In this document: piece by piece, positions 8,115 through 16,366 of the stretch | How positions within the stretch are numbered: the first letter of the stretch is position 1 | Layout of the letters: each line of letters begins with the position of its first letter | From: Candidatus Helarchaeota archaeon | GTDB taxonomy: Archaea; Asgardarchaeota; Lokiarchaeia; Helarchaeales; HEL-GB-A | Assembly: GCA_016840125.1 (NCBI GenBank) | Contig: JAEOSY010000634.1 | Span: 1-48,467 of the forward strand | Direction: 5' to 3' | Length of the DNA: 48,467 bases | Made by a program: the position numbers and the translations under genes | Notes under the pieces: generated by a model | Told to the model about the DNA's origin: nothing | The model's database searches: none | What the model saw: the letters and a program-made list of their open reading frames with translations, nothing else

Positions 8115-8489
8115 TTATTCAAATTCCTCACCCGCCATGTCCAGGTACCCATTTTTATCCAGCCATGCCGCTTGAGCTCGAGTATATCTATGAACAATAT
8201 CTCCTCTTTCATCTTGAAAGGGCCATGGGGATACTAAAACAATATCGTCTTGCCTGACCCACATGCGTTTCACGATTTTCCCGCGGATACGGGCGAGTCT
8301 AACTTTTCCATCCATACATTGAACTCGAACCCTAGACCCTCCAAGCATCTGCAGCGCAATTCCTAAAACTTCTCCTTCTATCGGAGTTCTTATTCGCCGA
8401 ATGACTGGCGGGCCACCCCCTCTACCCCTGCCACCCTTATATTTACCCTTACCTTTACCCTTACCTTTTTTCTTTTTTTTCCCTGGCAT
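8115..8489 (-). CDS. eif1a: translation initiation factor aIF1A
   Basis: aIF1A (eIF1A/IF1 family) binds the A-site region of the small ribosomal subunit and helps start-codon selection. The OB-fold core is clear: GEVLGIALQMLGGSRVRVQC, DGKVRLARIRGKIVKRMWVR and DDIVLVSPWPFQDERGDIVHRY. The C-terminal part ends LDKNGYLDM. I start at the ATG at 8489 (MPGKKKKKG), because the longer frame to 8507 adds six residues outside the conserved protein. The first 25 residues are a Gly/Lys/Arg-rich tail, longer than in many archaea and reminiscent of the basic tail of eukaryotic eIF1A. Confidence 0.95.
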   Translation of the reverse strand: MPGKKKKKGKGKGKGKYKGGRGRGGGPPVIRRIRTPIEGEVLGIALQMLGGSRVRVQCMDGKVRLARIRGKIVKRMWVRQDDIVLVSPWPFQDERGDIVHRYTRAQAAWLDKNGYLDMAGEEFE

Positions 8490-8713
8490 GTTAGAGTATC
8501 CTATCAAAATTTTTACATTAATTCTTCCAATAGCGAAATTTGATATTAACGAATATTTTATCGTTATAAGAAAAATTATTCTCCATAAAAACCTTTTGGA
8601 ATTTTCTATGATAATTTTTTAGGTGATGAAAAGGGACTCTTGCGAATCGCATTAATCAAATTGTATAGAGCCTCACTACAACTACTACAATAAAGATGAT
8701 ACTAGGATTTGGC

Positions 8714-10315
8714 TTACTGTCTTTGAACACGTTTATAGGGAACGTAATCAATGAGGCTAGGTGAGTGTTTCCTAATATTATAGATGTTCATTCCTATTTG
8801 TTGAAAGATCTGAGGGATCACTCTATTTGGATCAACAGTCGTAAATAAACGATATTTTTCCCCATGCCTCTCCTCGATCATAAAGGATAATCCCGGAATC
8901 CTCCCTATAGTTTCAACATCTTGTGGATTGGCTGATTTTAATTGTACCACAATCACTTCTTTAAGCAAAGGGAGCTCGTTAATTAATTGTGAGAGTGTAC
9001 CAAACCCTAACTGTCTACCCTCCCTACTAAGAACCAAGATATTATGACATCGCTTAATCTCTGTAGAGCTGCTATATATAAAAATAGTACTGGAAAACAT
9101 ATCATTTATTCCAATGATAGTATCCCAGATTCGTTTCTTTTCAGTAGCATTGAGCCCTTTTTCTGGTTCAATCATTATAATAATATTTGGAAGATTGATG
9201 ATTGAAAATGCCACTATCACGCGTCGTCGTTCGCCTTCGCTAAGCTCCTCAAACTTCATTTTTCGTCTATTTGAAAGCCCAATTATTGAGAATAATTTAT
9301 TTATACGATTCTTAATATCTTTTTTAGGCAAATTTTTTGCATATTTTTTTAAAATATCCTCTATCGATAGTTCATATAGCTTCTTTGTATCTTTTTGAAT
9401 AAGATCAAAATCGATTAATTCGATTTTTTCCTTCAGCTCTCCTTTTACTAATTTCCCAAATATATTAATTTCCCCTTCAAATTGGGAAATTTGGTCTGAA
9501 AGGGCTTTAAATAACGTCAATGGAATTTCCTTATTTAAACAATAGACCCCTATAATATCACCTTTAAGCGCAGAAAACGAAACTTTATGAGTTAATATTT
9601 GATTTTGGTCATTGACAAGCGTTAAATTTCGCACACTGATCAGCTTTGCAGTATCTTCTATTCCTTGTGTAGTAGTAAAGCGTTGCTCAACCTCCTGAAC
9701 TATTTGCACAATATGGGGCGGATTGCTAGTATTCCAACGTTGCATCACTTGTAATCCTTGAGGAGAACCTATAATACTCCCTAAATCATGATGATATATA
9801 ATTTGAGGCTTTTTAGGATAGTCTTTGTAATTAATTTCAATTTCAAAATTCATCTGGGATTCCAATTGATAGAAAATACGAATATGATATTTCTTTCCTG
9901 CAACTATTTTTACATTAAATATGGATTTAACTAGGTTTAACTCCTCATCTAATTCGTCAATTAATCTTTCTTTAATCTCTCGTGCAGAAATTGATGTGAT
10001 TTTTTCTTTAATTAGGTTTAAGACTTGGAAGGCGCTGATATGGTGAGACGTCGTTTGCTTAAGTGTCTGTGGGAGAAACTCTTGGAAAGTCGGATGCTGT
10101 CTGAGATCTCGCGGAATATTTACAACGATAGGATTTCTAGGATAATCTGAAGGGAATAATACTTCCGCATATATTTTTCGGTTTGGTGTATGGATATATC
10201 CAGCACATCCGTCTAATCCATTCTTCTGCATCATCCAAAATCCTAGTTTAGTTACAATTTCAAGGATCTCCTTTTGGATACGACTTTTACTTTCCCCAGA
10301 AGCCATCACTGCCAC
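8714..10315 (-). CDS. two RWD/UBC-like domains fused to a degenerate ABC ATPase
   Basis: The 533-residue cytoplasmic protein has four parts. Residues 12-110 include IYAEVLFPSDYPRNPIVVNI, the beta-meander plus YPxxP pattern of RWD/E2 (UBC) folds. Residues 112-215 repeat it with FEIEINYKDYPKKPQIIY and a later W194. Neither has the E2 catalytic cysteine in its usual HPN-to-Cys setting. Residues 226-445 are an ABC ATPase in which the Walker A is lost (GVYCLNKEIP in place of GxxGxGKST), the signature is kept (LSEGERRR, 358-365), Walker B reads IIIMIEPEKGL without its Asp, and the switch His is missing. Residues 455-525 resemble the C-terminal domain of the neighbouring fused ABC protein (EERHGEKYRLF against EEKRGQQYRLF). 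It is probably regulatory, not a working ATPase. GTG at 10315 or ATG at 10306 may be the start. Confidence 0.65.
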   Translation of the reverse strand: MAVMASGESKSRIQKEILEIVTKLGFWMMQKNGLDGCAGYIHTPNRKIYAEVLFPSDYPRNPIVVNIPRDLRQHPTFQEFLPQTLKQTTSHHISAFQVLNLIKEKITSISAREIKERLIDELDEELNLVKSIFNVKIVAGKKYHIRIFYQLESQMNFEIEINYKDYPKKPQIIYHHDLGSIIGSPQGLQVMQRWNTSNPPHIVQIVQEVEQRFTTTQGIEDTAKLISVRNLTLVNDQNQILTHKVSFSALKGDIIGVYCLNKEIPLTLFKALSDQISQFEGEINIFGKLVKGELKEKIELIDFDLIQKDTKKLYELSIEDILKKYAKNLPKKDIKNRINKLFSIIGLSNRRKMKFEELSEGERRRVIVAFSIINLPNIIIMIEPEKGLNATEKKRIWDTIIGINDMFSSTIFIYSSSTEIKRCHNILVLSREGRQLGFGTLSQLINELPLLKEVIVVQLKSANPQDVETIGRIPGLSFMIEERHGEKYRLFTTVDPNRVIPQIFQQIGMNIYNIRKHSPSLIDYVPYKRVQRQ

Positions 10316-10392
10316 TTCATTGAGTTCTTCAAAACATATAGTCCTTTTGTGGTAAATAAATTGAATGTGGTTTTGGAAAAATACTCCTATAA

Positions 10393-10404
10393 TTTTTTAA
10401 ATAC
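10393..10404 (+). promoter_or_regulatory. TATA-like box before the 83-residue gene
   Basis: TTTTTTAAATAC lies about 41 bases upstream of the TTG at 10445, leaving room for transcription to begin near 10428 and a GGTGA ribosome site in the leader. Confidence 0.35.
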
Positions 10405-10444
10405 TACCAATCTACTATAGTATTAGGTGGGTAGGTGAAAGAAT

Positions 10445-10696
10445 TTGGAAAAGGAGATTTATGCCACCACTATTGGAATTTTTAGAATGATCAAAGATCT
10501 TGAAGAGAGAAATTTGGTCCATGTACAATTACTAATTTCTGGCTTTACAGGGCATGGAAATGAAGCTTGGAAAAACGTGGGAACCATGAAACGAAAGGAA
10601 TTCCTTAAAATGATTAAACCTCATAAACCTATAAAAAGTAAATCCAGACAAACCGAATTATCTGACTCTTTTTGGAATGGCTATCAACAAGTTTAA
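10445..10696 (+). CDS. small protein, unknown function
   Basis: The frame encodes 83 residues from a TTG start, preceded by GGTGGGTAGGTGA, a good archaeal ribosome-binding site, and by a TATA-like box. The sequence begins MEKEIYATTIGIFRMIKDLE and ends in a Lys-rich stretch and SFWNGYQQV. It has no signal peptide, cysteine motif or recognisable domain. It lies between the divergent RWD/UBC-ABC gene and the export operon. A short regulator is possible but unsupported. Confidence 0.5.
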   Translation: MEKEIYATTIGIFRMIKDLEERNLVHVQLLISGFTGHGNEAWKNVGTMKRKEFLKMIKPHKPIKSKSRQTELSDSFWNGYQQV

Positions 10697-10836
10697 ACAT
10701 TTTTCACATAATTATTGTAAAATTCAATGAGACAAAAAAGATAAACAAGAACTAGGGATTAATCTATATATTTCTCTATATCTTATCAATCTCTTAATAT
10801 GAGCAAATCGGGACTATACAGAATAGAGTGGTGAAA

Positions 10837-13800
10837 ATGAGTGACAAAAAGAAAAAAGTTTCTAAAACTCTCATTTTCCTCATCATTATAATTATTTTAC
10901 CAGCTTCATCACTGATTGTATTATTATTATACCAACCCCCTCGCCATTTCACATCCGGATATGTTGAGACCCTCATTGATGAAACCGCCGATTATGCCCT
11001 AAGCTTTCAAACACAAGATGGCTTATTTATTGAACCCTCAATTGATAGTATATACCATACAATTGCTACTTTTTACTATTTGAATGGCACCAACCCATTT
11101 CTATTTTCAGATCTCAACCAATTAAATCTCTCACACTTTTTATTGACCCGAGAAAACTCTGATGGGGCTTATTCCGATTTTGCGGGTGCTGGGAACATGA
11201 TCTCCACATATCAGGCGTTAATCGCGCTGAACTGGTCGTCTCCGTTAGAGCTGCTAAATAATCCTATCAAAATGAATCAAACTATTGGTTTCGTCAATGA
11301 TTCCCAACTTGAAGATGGGGGCTATAGCCTGAGACCCCCCCTTCAAATGCCCGCGGAATTCAATTTCGATTATGGCTTTGAAATCCCTATTGGAAATCTT
11401 TCTTACGACACCTCAAATATAGAAAATACTCACGAAGCACTAAAAATTCTAAGCCTTTTTGGCATTTCTCCACCAAATTCTTCAAAAACTACAAATTTTA
11501 TTAACAGCTCTACCATCTCCATAGGCTGTAGACGACCCTATATTCTTATCCCTAATGCTACTGGATACACTCTTTCGAAATATGCAAGTTTAGCAGATCT
11601 TCATTCGACTTATTATGGTGTTGCATCACTTGTGAATTTAGGGTATTCCAAGAATGAGATAGATAAATCCTCAACTAATGTGACACTTTTCATTGAAGCC
11701 TGCTGGAATTCAACAGATGGTGGATTTGCATTAACACCTGGGAATATTTCGGATATAACTTCAACATTTTATGGAGTTTCTGCACTCTCTTTGTTAAATT
11801 ATAATATTTCCACTTCTTCAGAAATCAACTCAACTAAAATAATTGAATTTATTATTAATTCCCAAAACACGGATGGTGGCGTAGGGGCTCGCCCTGGGAG
11901 CTTTCCTAGCTCCTTTGAAAATGCGCACCACGCTGCTGCCACCCTGGTTTTATTGGGTGTTCCCGTGAGTTCTGGGAATGCAACCGCTTTAAACACCTGG
12001 CTTATTTCTCATCAAGCTGAAAATGGCTTATTTGGTAAAATCATTGTTGAAGCGCAATATTGGGGGATTAAATCTGCAATTTTCTCCCAAAAGGAAGAAT
12101 CGTTAAATGTCAGTTCTCTTACAACATTTCTTGTGAGCTGCCAAAATCCTGCAGGTGGTTTTGGAGCGGTTCCTAATTCATCCTCTTCCGTTGTTGATAC
12201 TTACGCTGCAATCGAGTCCTTGACAGAACTAGACAAGCTGTTACAAATGAATCAAACTTCTGCCGTTCAGTGGCTGCAGGCCCTACAAACAAACGAAGGG
12301 GGTTTTGCATCTCAAATTGGAGTTGATGCTTTTCTCCGTTCATATGCACCGATGTATGCATTCGTTGTAGATTTCATTTTAGATGAAAGCGAACCATCTA
12401 CTGAAGCTACCTGTTTTGCCCTTGCTGCTTTGGCGCGTTTACAGGCAGGACCATTGAATAGGACGACAGTCCGACTATGGCTCTTGGCAGCACAAAATGC
12501 AGACGGTGGATTTCCATTTAACATCGGGATTCGTAGCGACGCCGTTTCAACCTTCTATGGAGTGCAAGCTTTAGCCTTGATAAACAGAAAACCATATTCA
12601 CCTAGTGCTTGCATCGATTTTTTAAAAGGATGTCAAATGAGTGATGGTGGATTTAGCTTTTATCCGTTAATCGGCGAATATCTTAACATGAGTTACCTTT
12701 TTGTTAGTTTCACCGTTGCCAAAGGTATATATCTCCTCAATACCCAACCAAACGATGTTTTTGGGGCTATGGATTGGTTTCTCACTTGTGAGGATGTGGC
12801 TGTTAATGGATTTGCGGACCAACCTGGTTTTGGGGCGGATTTACGGAACGCGCCTTATTTTATTGATATAGCTGGAGAGCTGAATGTTGATCGTTCCTTC
12901 AACCCAGATCCGTGGATCCCTACTCTTATTTTATTTTTAGCGATAGAGCTCAGTGTTTTAGGGATATTTGGTGTTGCTAGACTAGTTAGAAGATATCCAA
13001 GAGCAGTATCTGGTGTAAAACGAACCCACCCTAACATTGAGGAATATCCTGCAGTTCACGTACAGGGACTGACAATCAAAATAGGGAAAAAGGTGATCTT
13101 AGAGGATGTAAGTATGACACTCCAGCACGGCGAAGTGCTCGGGGTGATTGGTGAAAGTGGAGCTGGAAAATCCACATTTGTTAAATGTATACTTGGAACT
13201 AAGGGGTCAATAGGCGATATTAAGATTTATGGATTCGACATTCAGAAAGATAGGAAAAAGTTAAAGCCATTATTTGGGTATGTTCCTCAAGATCTCAGTA
13301 AAATATATGAAAACTTCACCGTAATGGAAAATTTGTTACATTTCGGGAAGCAATATAATCTCTCTGAGCAGGAAATTGTTCAGCGGGGCGCTAGCATACT
13401 CCATGATCTCGGTATCTTTAATAAAAAAGACGCGCTAGTATCCGAATTATCTGGTGGGCAGCGGCGCAGAGCCTCGATTGCCGTTGGGATGATACACCAA
13501 CCGACATTATTCGTCTTGGATGAGCCGACTTCTGGTTTAGATCCAATTTTACGCGAGCAGTTATGGTTAAGCTTGATTGATTTGGCAGAGGAAAATAATA
13601 CAAGCTTAATTGTAATAACTCATTACCCTGAAGAAAGCAAATTTTGTTCCCGGGTCGCAATTTTTGGGAGAAAGCGCGGATTGATTGATTTCGGGCATCC
13701 CCAAGAACTAATTGATAATCTCCCCGGCTCCGGAAGGGCTGTCGATGTAATATTGAAAGAGCAGATTTCGCAAGTTCATGTTAATCTTCTCCCTATATTA

Positions 13801-13995
13801 GAGAAAATGCCCCAGATCGAATTTGTTCTTGAGGAAAAAAGAGGGCAACAGTATAGACTCTTTTCAAACTTACCCTTAACCTCAATCCGTTCTATTGTAG
13901 TAAAGGCACTTGGAACGGAATTAATTGAGGTCAATCAAAGTGAAGCTACGTTAGTTGATTATTTTAGAATCAAATCCTTAGAGGTAAGGGATTAA
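10837..13995 (+). CDS. prenyltransferase-type repeat barrel fused to an ABC ATPase
   Basis: I choose the ATG at 10837 (MSDKKKKVSK), which has GGTG just before it; GTG at 10828 is the longest frame. Numbering here follows the 1055-residue frame. Residues 14-36 span the membrane. Residues 40-680 hold about ten repeats of the squalene-cyclase/prenyltransferase type (SQNTDGG, SCQNPAGGFG, AAQNADGGFPF, GCQMSDGGFSF), expected outside the cell. A second membrane segment (about 692-722) leads back to a complete ABC domain: Walker A GESGAGKST near 774, LSGGQRRR near 874, FVLDEPTSGLD near 894 and ITHYPEE near 930. No cyclase DxDD motif was seen, so the barrel probably binds rather than catalyses. Two ABC-2 permeases follow directly. 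Confidence 0.85.
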   Translation: MSDKKKKVSKTLIFLIIIIILPASSLIVLLLYQPPRHFTSGYVETLIDETADYALSFQTQDGLFIEPSIDSIYHTIATFYYLNGTNPFLFSDLNQLNLSHFLLTRENSDGAYSDFAGAGNMISTYQALIALNWSSPLELLNNPIKMNQTIGFVNDSQLEDGGYSLRPPLQMPAEFNFDYGFEIPIGNLSYDTSNIENTHEALKILSLFGISPPNSSKTTNFINSSTISIGCRRPYILIPNATGYTLSKYASLADLHSTYYGVASLVNLGYSKNEIDKSSTNVTLFIEACWNSTDGGFALTPGNISDITSTFYGVSALSLLNYNISTSSEINSTKIIEFIINSQNTDGGVGARPGSFPSSFENAHHAAATLVLLGVPVSSGNATALNTWLISHQAENGLFGKIIVEAQYWGIKSAIFSQKEESLNVSSLTTFLVSCQNPAGGFGAVPNSSSSVVDTYAAIESLTELDKLLQMNQTSAVQWLQALQTNEGGFASQIGVDAFLRSYAPMYAFVVDFILDESEPSTEATCFALAALARLQAGPLNRTTVRLWLLAAQNADGGFPFNIGIRSDAVSTFYGVQALALINRKPYSPSACIDFLKGCQMSDGGFSFYPLIGEYLNMSYLFVSFTVAKGIYLLNTQPNDVFGAMDWFLTCEDVAVNGFADQPGFGADLRNAPYFIDIAGELNVDRSFNPDPWIPTLILFLAIELSVLGIFGVARLVRRYPRAVSGVKRTHPNIEEYPAVHVQGLTIKIGKKVILEDVSMTLQHGEVLGVIGESGAGKSTFVKCILGTKGSIGDIKIYGFDIQKDRKKLKPLFGYVPQDLSKIYENFTVMENLLHFGKQYNLSEQEIVQRGASILHDLGIFNKKDALVSELSGGQRRRASIAVGMIHQPTLFVLDEPTSGLDPILREQLWLSLIDLAEENNTSLIVITHYPEESKFCSRVAIFGRKRGLIDFGHPQELIDNLPGSGRAVDVILKEQISQVHVNLLPILEKMPQIEFVLEEKRGQQYRLFSNLPLTSIRSIVVKALGTELIEVNQSEATLVDYFRIKSLEVRD

Positions 13996-13998
13996 GAT

Positions 13999-15126
13999 AT
14001 GGTACGAATTTGGGATCTGGTTAAGAAGGAATTCGGACGTATTAAGTCTGACCGTAAGGGTCTCGTTATGCTTTTCCTTTTCCCACTCATTACTGTTATT
14101 ATATTTGGGTACTCATCTGGTGGCGGCTATGAAATTGCCTATTCGGTCGGAATTATTAATCAAGATTCCGGAGCTCACGGCAATAATATGGTTCAAGCCT
14201 TTTACGCTTCCAATCTTACAATGAATGTAATTTTCAACCAAACCACAACAAATGCCACTGAATTTCAGACTGCCTATCAATATGCGTACGAACTTATGCG
14301 GGATGAAGTCATTGATATGATCTTTGTTATCCCTGATAATTTCAGCGCAATGGTCGACAACGGATCGAATCCCGTGGTTATTGTATTTGTCGATGCATCC
14401 GGGCTGACATCTTCCTTCAATGACCCATATCTCGCTCTAACTGAGCCCTTCCTGCAATTTAAAATTATCGAAGGGAATTGGAGTGGCACGATTCTCATGA
14501 TGCCCTATCTGGAATACGATGTGCCCGCGGGGTGGAATCAGATTCTAAATTATATGGCAGGAATAATGATTCCTCTGATCTTACTTGCGACCAGTATGAT
14601 GGTCTCATCTCTCAGCATCGTAACGGAACTTCCTCTCCCCCGATTAATGCTCACACGTGCGAGCAAGCGTGATATGATTATTTCCAAGTACATTGGTTAC
14701 AGCTTAATTACGATGGTACAAGTTTTGACGGTCTTCTTAGTATCCATTGCATTTGGGTTGTATATCGCGGGATCACCTATAGATCTTTTGATTACATTAG
14801 TTCTCGCTGGATTGTGTGGCGTCTCGCTCGGAATTTTTGTATCCACCTTCTGTACTACTGAAGCACAAGCAAACCAGTTATTCATTGGAATTTTTATCTT
14901 TCTTACATTGTTTAGTGGGGCATTTATTCCTATTTCTGACATGCCTGCTGCTTTTGGAGCAGTTGCTAACGCTTTACCATTCGCACACATCCTCCCCCTA
15001 TGGGAGAATATAGCATTTCGTGGATTCGGCTTAGAATTTGTACATGTCCTGCCGCTCTTAATCTTTTGCGGAGTCCTTTTACTCCTAGCTATTGTCATAT
15101 TTCACTTTAGGAGGTTGGAGGTGTAA
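13999..15126 (+). CDS. ABC-2 type transporter permease
   Basis: The 375-residue protein has the ABC-2 exporter layout. A cytoplasmic start (MVRIWDLVKKEFGRIKSDRK) precedes a first membrane helix near 26-43. An extracellular domain of about 140 residues with several NxT/S sites follows, then five C-terminal helices from about 178 to 370. The loop ELPLPRLMLTRASKRDMIISKY is the coupling-helix region for the ATPase, followed by STFCTTEAQANQLFIG. It starts 3 bases after the barrel-ABC stop and shares the RRLEV-type C-terminus with the next permease. The two probably form a heterodimer. Confidence 0.9.
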   Translation: MVRIWDLVKKEFGRIKSDRKGLVMLFLFPLITVIIFGYSSGGGYEIAYSVGIINQDSGAHGNNMVQAFYASNLTMNVIFNQTTTNATEFQTAYQYAYELMRDEVIDMIFVIPDNFSAMVDNGSNPVVIVFVDASGLTSSFNDPYLALTEPFLQFKIIEGNWSGTILMMPYLEYDVPAGWNQILNYMAGIMIPLILLATSMMVSSLSIVTELPLPRLMLTRASKRDMIISKYIGYSLITMVQVLTVFLVSIAFGLYIAGSPIDLLITLVLAGLCGVSLGIFVSTFCTTEAQANQLFIGIFIFLTLFSGAFIPISDMPAAFGAVANALPFAHILPLWENIAFRGFGLEFVHVLPLLIFCGVLLLLAIVIFHFRRLEV

Positions 15127-15128
15127 CT

Positions 15129-16313
15129 ATGGTTTCCATGAAACGAGTTTTGCAATTAATTATAAAAGAATTACACCTCCTGAAATCGGATAAGAGGGCA
15201 CTCTTCATGGCCTTATTACTCCCACCACTTATTATGACTGCCTTCAGTTCTATGGCACTGATGAGTGGTACCACCGAAGGTTCAACATTCGATGTAGCGA
15301 TCGTCAATTACGATGGAATTGCCTATGGATATACACTTCCGAATGGGACCACGTTGGAATTAAGTACTGATGACTGGGTATTTAAACTCATAGCCACTAT
15401 GAAAAACTCCTCGCTTACCAACGTTAAATACATCTATAATATCTCCGATGACCCCTTTGGTATGTACTATGCCCGCGAACACCTTGCTAACAAGCGAATC
15501 GATGCAATTATCTCGGTTCCTAGTGAATTTTCAGAATCCATCGAATTCGAATTCCCCGCTATTATTGAAGTAATTCCCGATAGCTCCAATATATTAACAC
15601 TCCCGACAATTATGAATAATTTACAAGGTGTTGTGACAGAGTTTCAACAATCCAATAATATCACCCCCTACTTCATAGTTGAATCTCACGTGGAGTTCGG
15701 GTCAGGGGGGGATGCCATGTTGGGAAAGATGTCATCACTCTCAGTACCTTTTTTAATTATTGGGGCGACACTTATCCTCACCCTCCTCGTAATTGTCACC
15801 GAAGCTCCCCTATCCCGGTTGACGCTGACCCCCGCAAAGAAATCTGAGATTCTTCTTTCAAAATACATCACTTATACTGGAATAATGGCTCTCCAGATTC
15901 TGCTCATTTTCACAATAAATACAGTGATAGGTCTGGAGGTCGCAGGTCCACTCCTCGACTTCTTTCTTGCTATGTTTCTTGTTGGATTTTATGGCATCAC
16001 ATTTGGTCTGCTCATCTCAACAATCTCTTCTACTGAGATTCAAGCTAATCAGTATTTCTTAGGGATCTTCCTGATAAGCGTGCTCGTGAGCGGCATGTTC
16101 GTGCCTGTTGAGAATATGGCACCCTGGCTACAAGTACTCGCCTCAATTTTCCCCCTTGCCTCTGCCGTCCCATTACTGAGCAATATTTCCCTTAAAGGCT
16201 TCAGTTTAACGGAGGGTCCGAATCTTATTTACACTGGAACCCTTCTTGGAGTCAGCCTAGTTCTTATCCTTGTAACCATATTTTTCTTCTATCGAAAGAA
16301 GCTCGAAGTCTAA
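15129..16313 (+). CDS. ABC-2 type transporter permease, paralog of the preceding one
   Basis: This 394-residue permease follows the preceding one after 2 bases. A strong ribosome site (GGAGGTG) lies over the end of that gene. The layout is the same: first helix near 24-40 (ALFMALLLPPLIMTAFSSMA), an extracellular domain to about 190 and five helices after it. The coupling region EAPLSRLTLTPAKKSEILLSKY and STISSTEIQANQYFLG match the paralog closely. With the fused ATPase it should make an exporter with two different membrane halves. The substrate is unknown, and an envelope lipid or lipoprotein-like molecule is one possibility. Confidence 0.9.
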   Translation: MVSMKRVLQLIIKELHLLKSDKRALFMALLLPPLIMTAFSSMALMSGTTEGSTFDVAIVNYDGIAYGYTLPNGTTLELSTDDWVFKLIATMKNSSLTNVKYIYNISDDPFGMYYAREHLANKRIDAIISVPSEFSESIEFEFPAIIEVIPDSSNILTLPTIMNNLQGVVTEFQQSNNITPYFIVESHVEFGSGGDAMLGKMSSLSVPFLIIGATLILTLLVIVTEAPLSRLTLTPAKKSEILLSKYITYTGIMALQILLIFTINTVIGLEVAGPLLDFFLAMFLVGFYGITFGLLISTISSTEIQANQYFLGIFLISVLVSGMFVPVENMAPWLQVLASIFPLASAVPLLSNISLKGFSLTEGPNLIYTGTLLGVSLVLILVTIFFFYRKKLEV

Positions 16314-16346
16314 AAAATTGAATCATCGATAAAAAAAAGGAGGAAT

Positions 16347-16366
16347 TAATCCATTATCTAGGATTA
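16347..16366. terminator. inverted repeat at convergent gene ends
   Basis: TAATCC (16347-16352) and GGATTA (16361-16366) form a 6-bp stem with an 8-base loop, between the end of the second permease and the end of the repeat protein on the other strand. A T-run lies on the minus-strand side (16331-16338 read as A on plus). The site is weak. Confidence 0.3.

Noticed and set aside
14697..15098. Long minus-strand frame inside the first ABC-2 permease
   Set aside because: It lies wholly antisense to a clear membrane protein gene and has no recognisable motif.
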